A DNA stretch of 7,650 nt from Bacteroidia bacterium (GTDB lineage: Bacteria > Bacteroidota > Bacteroidia > JAESSM01 > NORP286): positions 1-7,650 of the forward strand of contig JAESSM010000008.1 in assembly GCA_016764115.1 (NCBI GenBank). Reading direction: 5' to 3'. Shown piece by piece: positions 6,774 through 7,650 of this stretch. A program made the position numbers and the translations under genes. Position 1 is the first letter of the stretch, and every line of letters starts with the position of its first letter. The notes under the pieces were generated by a model. That model was not told the origin of the DNA. It made no database searches and was given only the letters and a program-made list of their open reading frames with translations.

Positions 6774-7650
6774 ATGAAGTGGTTTTTTCTCTGCATAATG
6801 CTAATAACTAATTGTTCATTGATAATTGGACAAGAGTATGATTATAAGAATTATAAATGGGAAGAAAAACCCTCCATTCATGATTTAACGGAAAATGAAG
6901 CCAAGGAATCATACATTGTTATGAAAGACAAAAGGGTGATGGAGTATATATATGATGAACAACAGAATTTGGTAATTTTTGAAACACATCATCAAATAAT
7001 ACGATTGAATGATGATAGGGCCATCGAAAGTTATAATAAAGTCTATGTTTCTCTAAAGGATGTTATGGAAACAATCGCTATTAAAGCCAGGGCAATTTCT
7101 AGTGACAATAAAGTGGTCGATGTACCTCAAGATAACATCCTGGAAATGGAAGTAGGGGATTACGGTACTTATAAGATATTTGCTTTTGAAGGATTAGAAA
7201 AAGGAATGGAGGTAGAATACTTTTACACTTTAAAAAAATATGTTTCCTATTATGATCGCGAATTTTTTCAAAAAGATGCGATTGTAAAAAACGCCTCTTT
7301 TCATTTGATTTCTCCTGAGAACCTGATATTTATTTCGAAGAGTTACAATTCTTTTCCTGAATTAATAGATACAACCATCAATGAAAAAAACTACCTAAGT
7401 GTTGAAGTAGAAAAAATACTTGCTCGTGACAAGGAACAATATGCTGTATATATACCCAATTTAATGCGGGTGGAATATAAATTTAGTCACAATAATCTTG
7501 TTAGAGATACCGAAGTACTTACATGGGCTGACGGTGCTAAAAAGTTCTTTGAATCAATCAATAACGTAGATCCTAAAGCATTGAAGAAGGTGGCTAAACT
7601 GGTGGCTACTTTGAAATTAAAGGATTTGGAAGAAGACAAAAAAATAAGGG
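6774..7650 (+). CDS. N-terminal part of a second exported DUF3857-type protein (3' truncated)
   Basis: The ATG at 6774 opens a frame with no stop to the window end, giving 292 residues. Residues 1-~20 are a signal peptide (MKWFFLCIMLITNCSLIIGQ), probably cut near Gly19/Gln20. The Cys at 14 is preceded by Asn and so is a poor lipobox. Residues ~45-230 fit DUF3857: a LVIFETHHQIIRLND strand pair, then IAIKARAISSDNKVVDVP (the 'structural choice of path' strand also present in the upstream protein as VLLTPNGKKYKK), then a YKIFAFEGLEKGMEVEYFYTLKK strand pair. This is the same domain type as in the preceding gene but is strongly diverged from it, so a recent duplication is unlikely. The region where a transglutaminase core would normally follow is beyond the window, so its active site cannot be checked. 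No Shine-Dalgarno sequence is visible; the leader is AT-rich. It lies 218 bases after the previous stop, beyond the palindrome. Confidence 0.85.
   Translation, partial: MKWFFLCIMLITNCSLIIGQEYDYKNYKWEEKPSIHDLTENEAKESYIVMKDKRVMEYIYDEQQNLVIFETHHQIIRLNDDRAIESYNKVYVSLKDVMETIAIKARAISSDNKVVDVPQDNILEMEVGDYGTYKIFAFEGLEKGMEVEYFYTLKKYVSYYDREFFQKDAIVKNASFHLISPENLIFISKSYNSFPELIDTTINEKNYLSVEVEKILARDKEQYAVYIPNLMRVEYKFSHNNLVRDTEVLTWADGAKKFFESINNVDPKALKKVAKLVATLKLKDLEEDKKIR

Noticed and set aside
6608..6796. Minus-strand 62-residue reading frame ending in CHCERSEVISSS
   Set aside because: It is produced by the right arm of the palindrome plus intergenic DNA and overlaps the start of the second DUF3857 gene. 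It has no protein family pattern.

Overview
The window looks like a chromosomal segment of an AT-rich Bacteroidota bacterium. The evidence is a Por/type IX secretion (T9SS) sorting domain at the end of the first gene, a DUF7619-type domain beside it, a SEC14/STAS-like DUF7793-type protein, long MORN-variant repeats, and two DUF3857/transglutaminase-type exported proteins. Start sites lack clear Shine-Dalgarno sequences, which is also common in this phylum. I cannot assign a genus.

Layout. Bases 2-691 hold the C-terminal end of a large secreted protein that runs in from the left. After a 130-base gap with no recognisable signal, a small cytosolic gene (822-1244, minus strand) points towards it. 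A 75-base divergent spacer separates that gene from a 1095-residue secreted protein (1320-4607). This protein has a signal peptide, about five TPR units, an unassigned linker domain, and about 30 tandem 24-residue MORN-variant units. A DUF3857/transglutaminase protein (4549-6555) follows directly, and its start must lie inside the preceding gene, so the two are probably co-transcribed and translationally coupled. A 218-base intergenic stretch then holds a 73-bp imperfect palindrome of the dispersed bacterial repeat type (6573-6645), which may also act as a terminator, and a candidate promoter. The last gene (6774 to the window end) is the N-terminal part of a second DUF3857 protein.

How the genes may work together. 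Three consecutive same-strand genes encode exported proteins: one large repeat scaffold and two DUF3857 proteins. The first DUF3857 protein has an intact Cys-His-Asp triad. The simplest reading is an envelope-located scaffold plus transglutaminase/protease-like enzyme module of unknown substrate. That pairing is inferred from gene order and the forced overlap; nothing in the sequence proves the function. MORN-variant proteins are often auto-named 'YwqK family antitoxin', but nothing here supports a toxin-antitoxin role.
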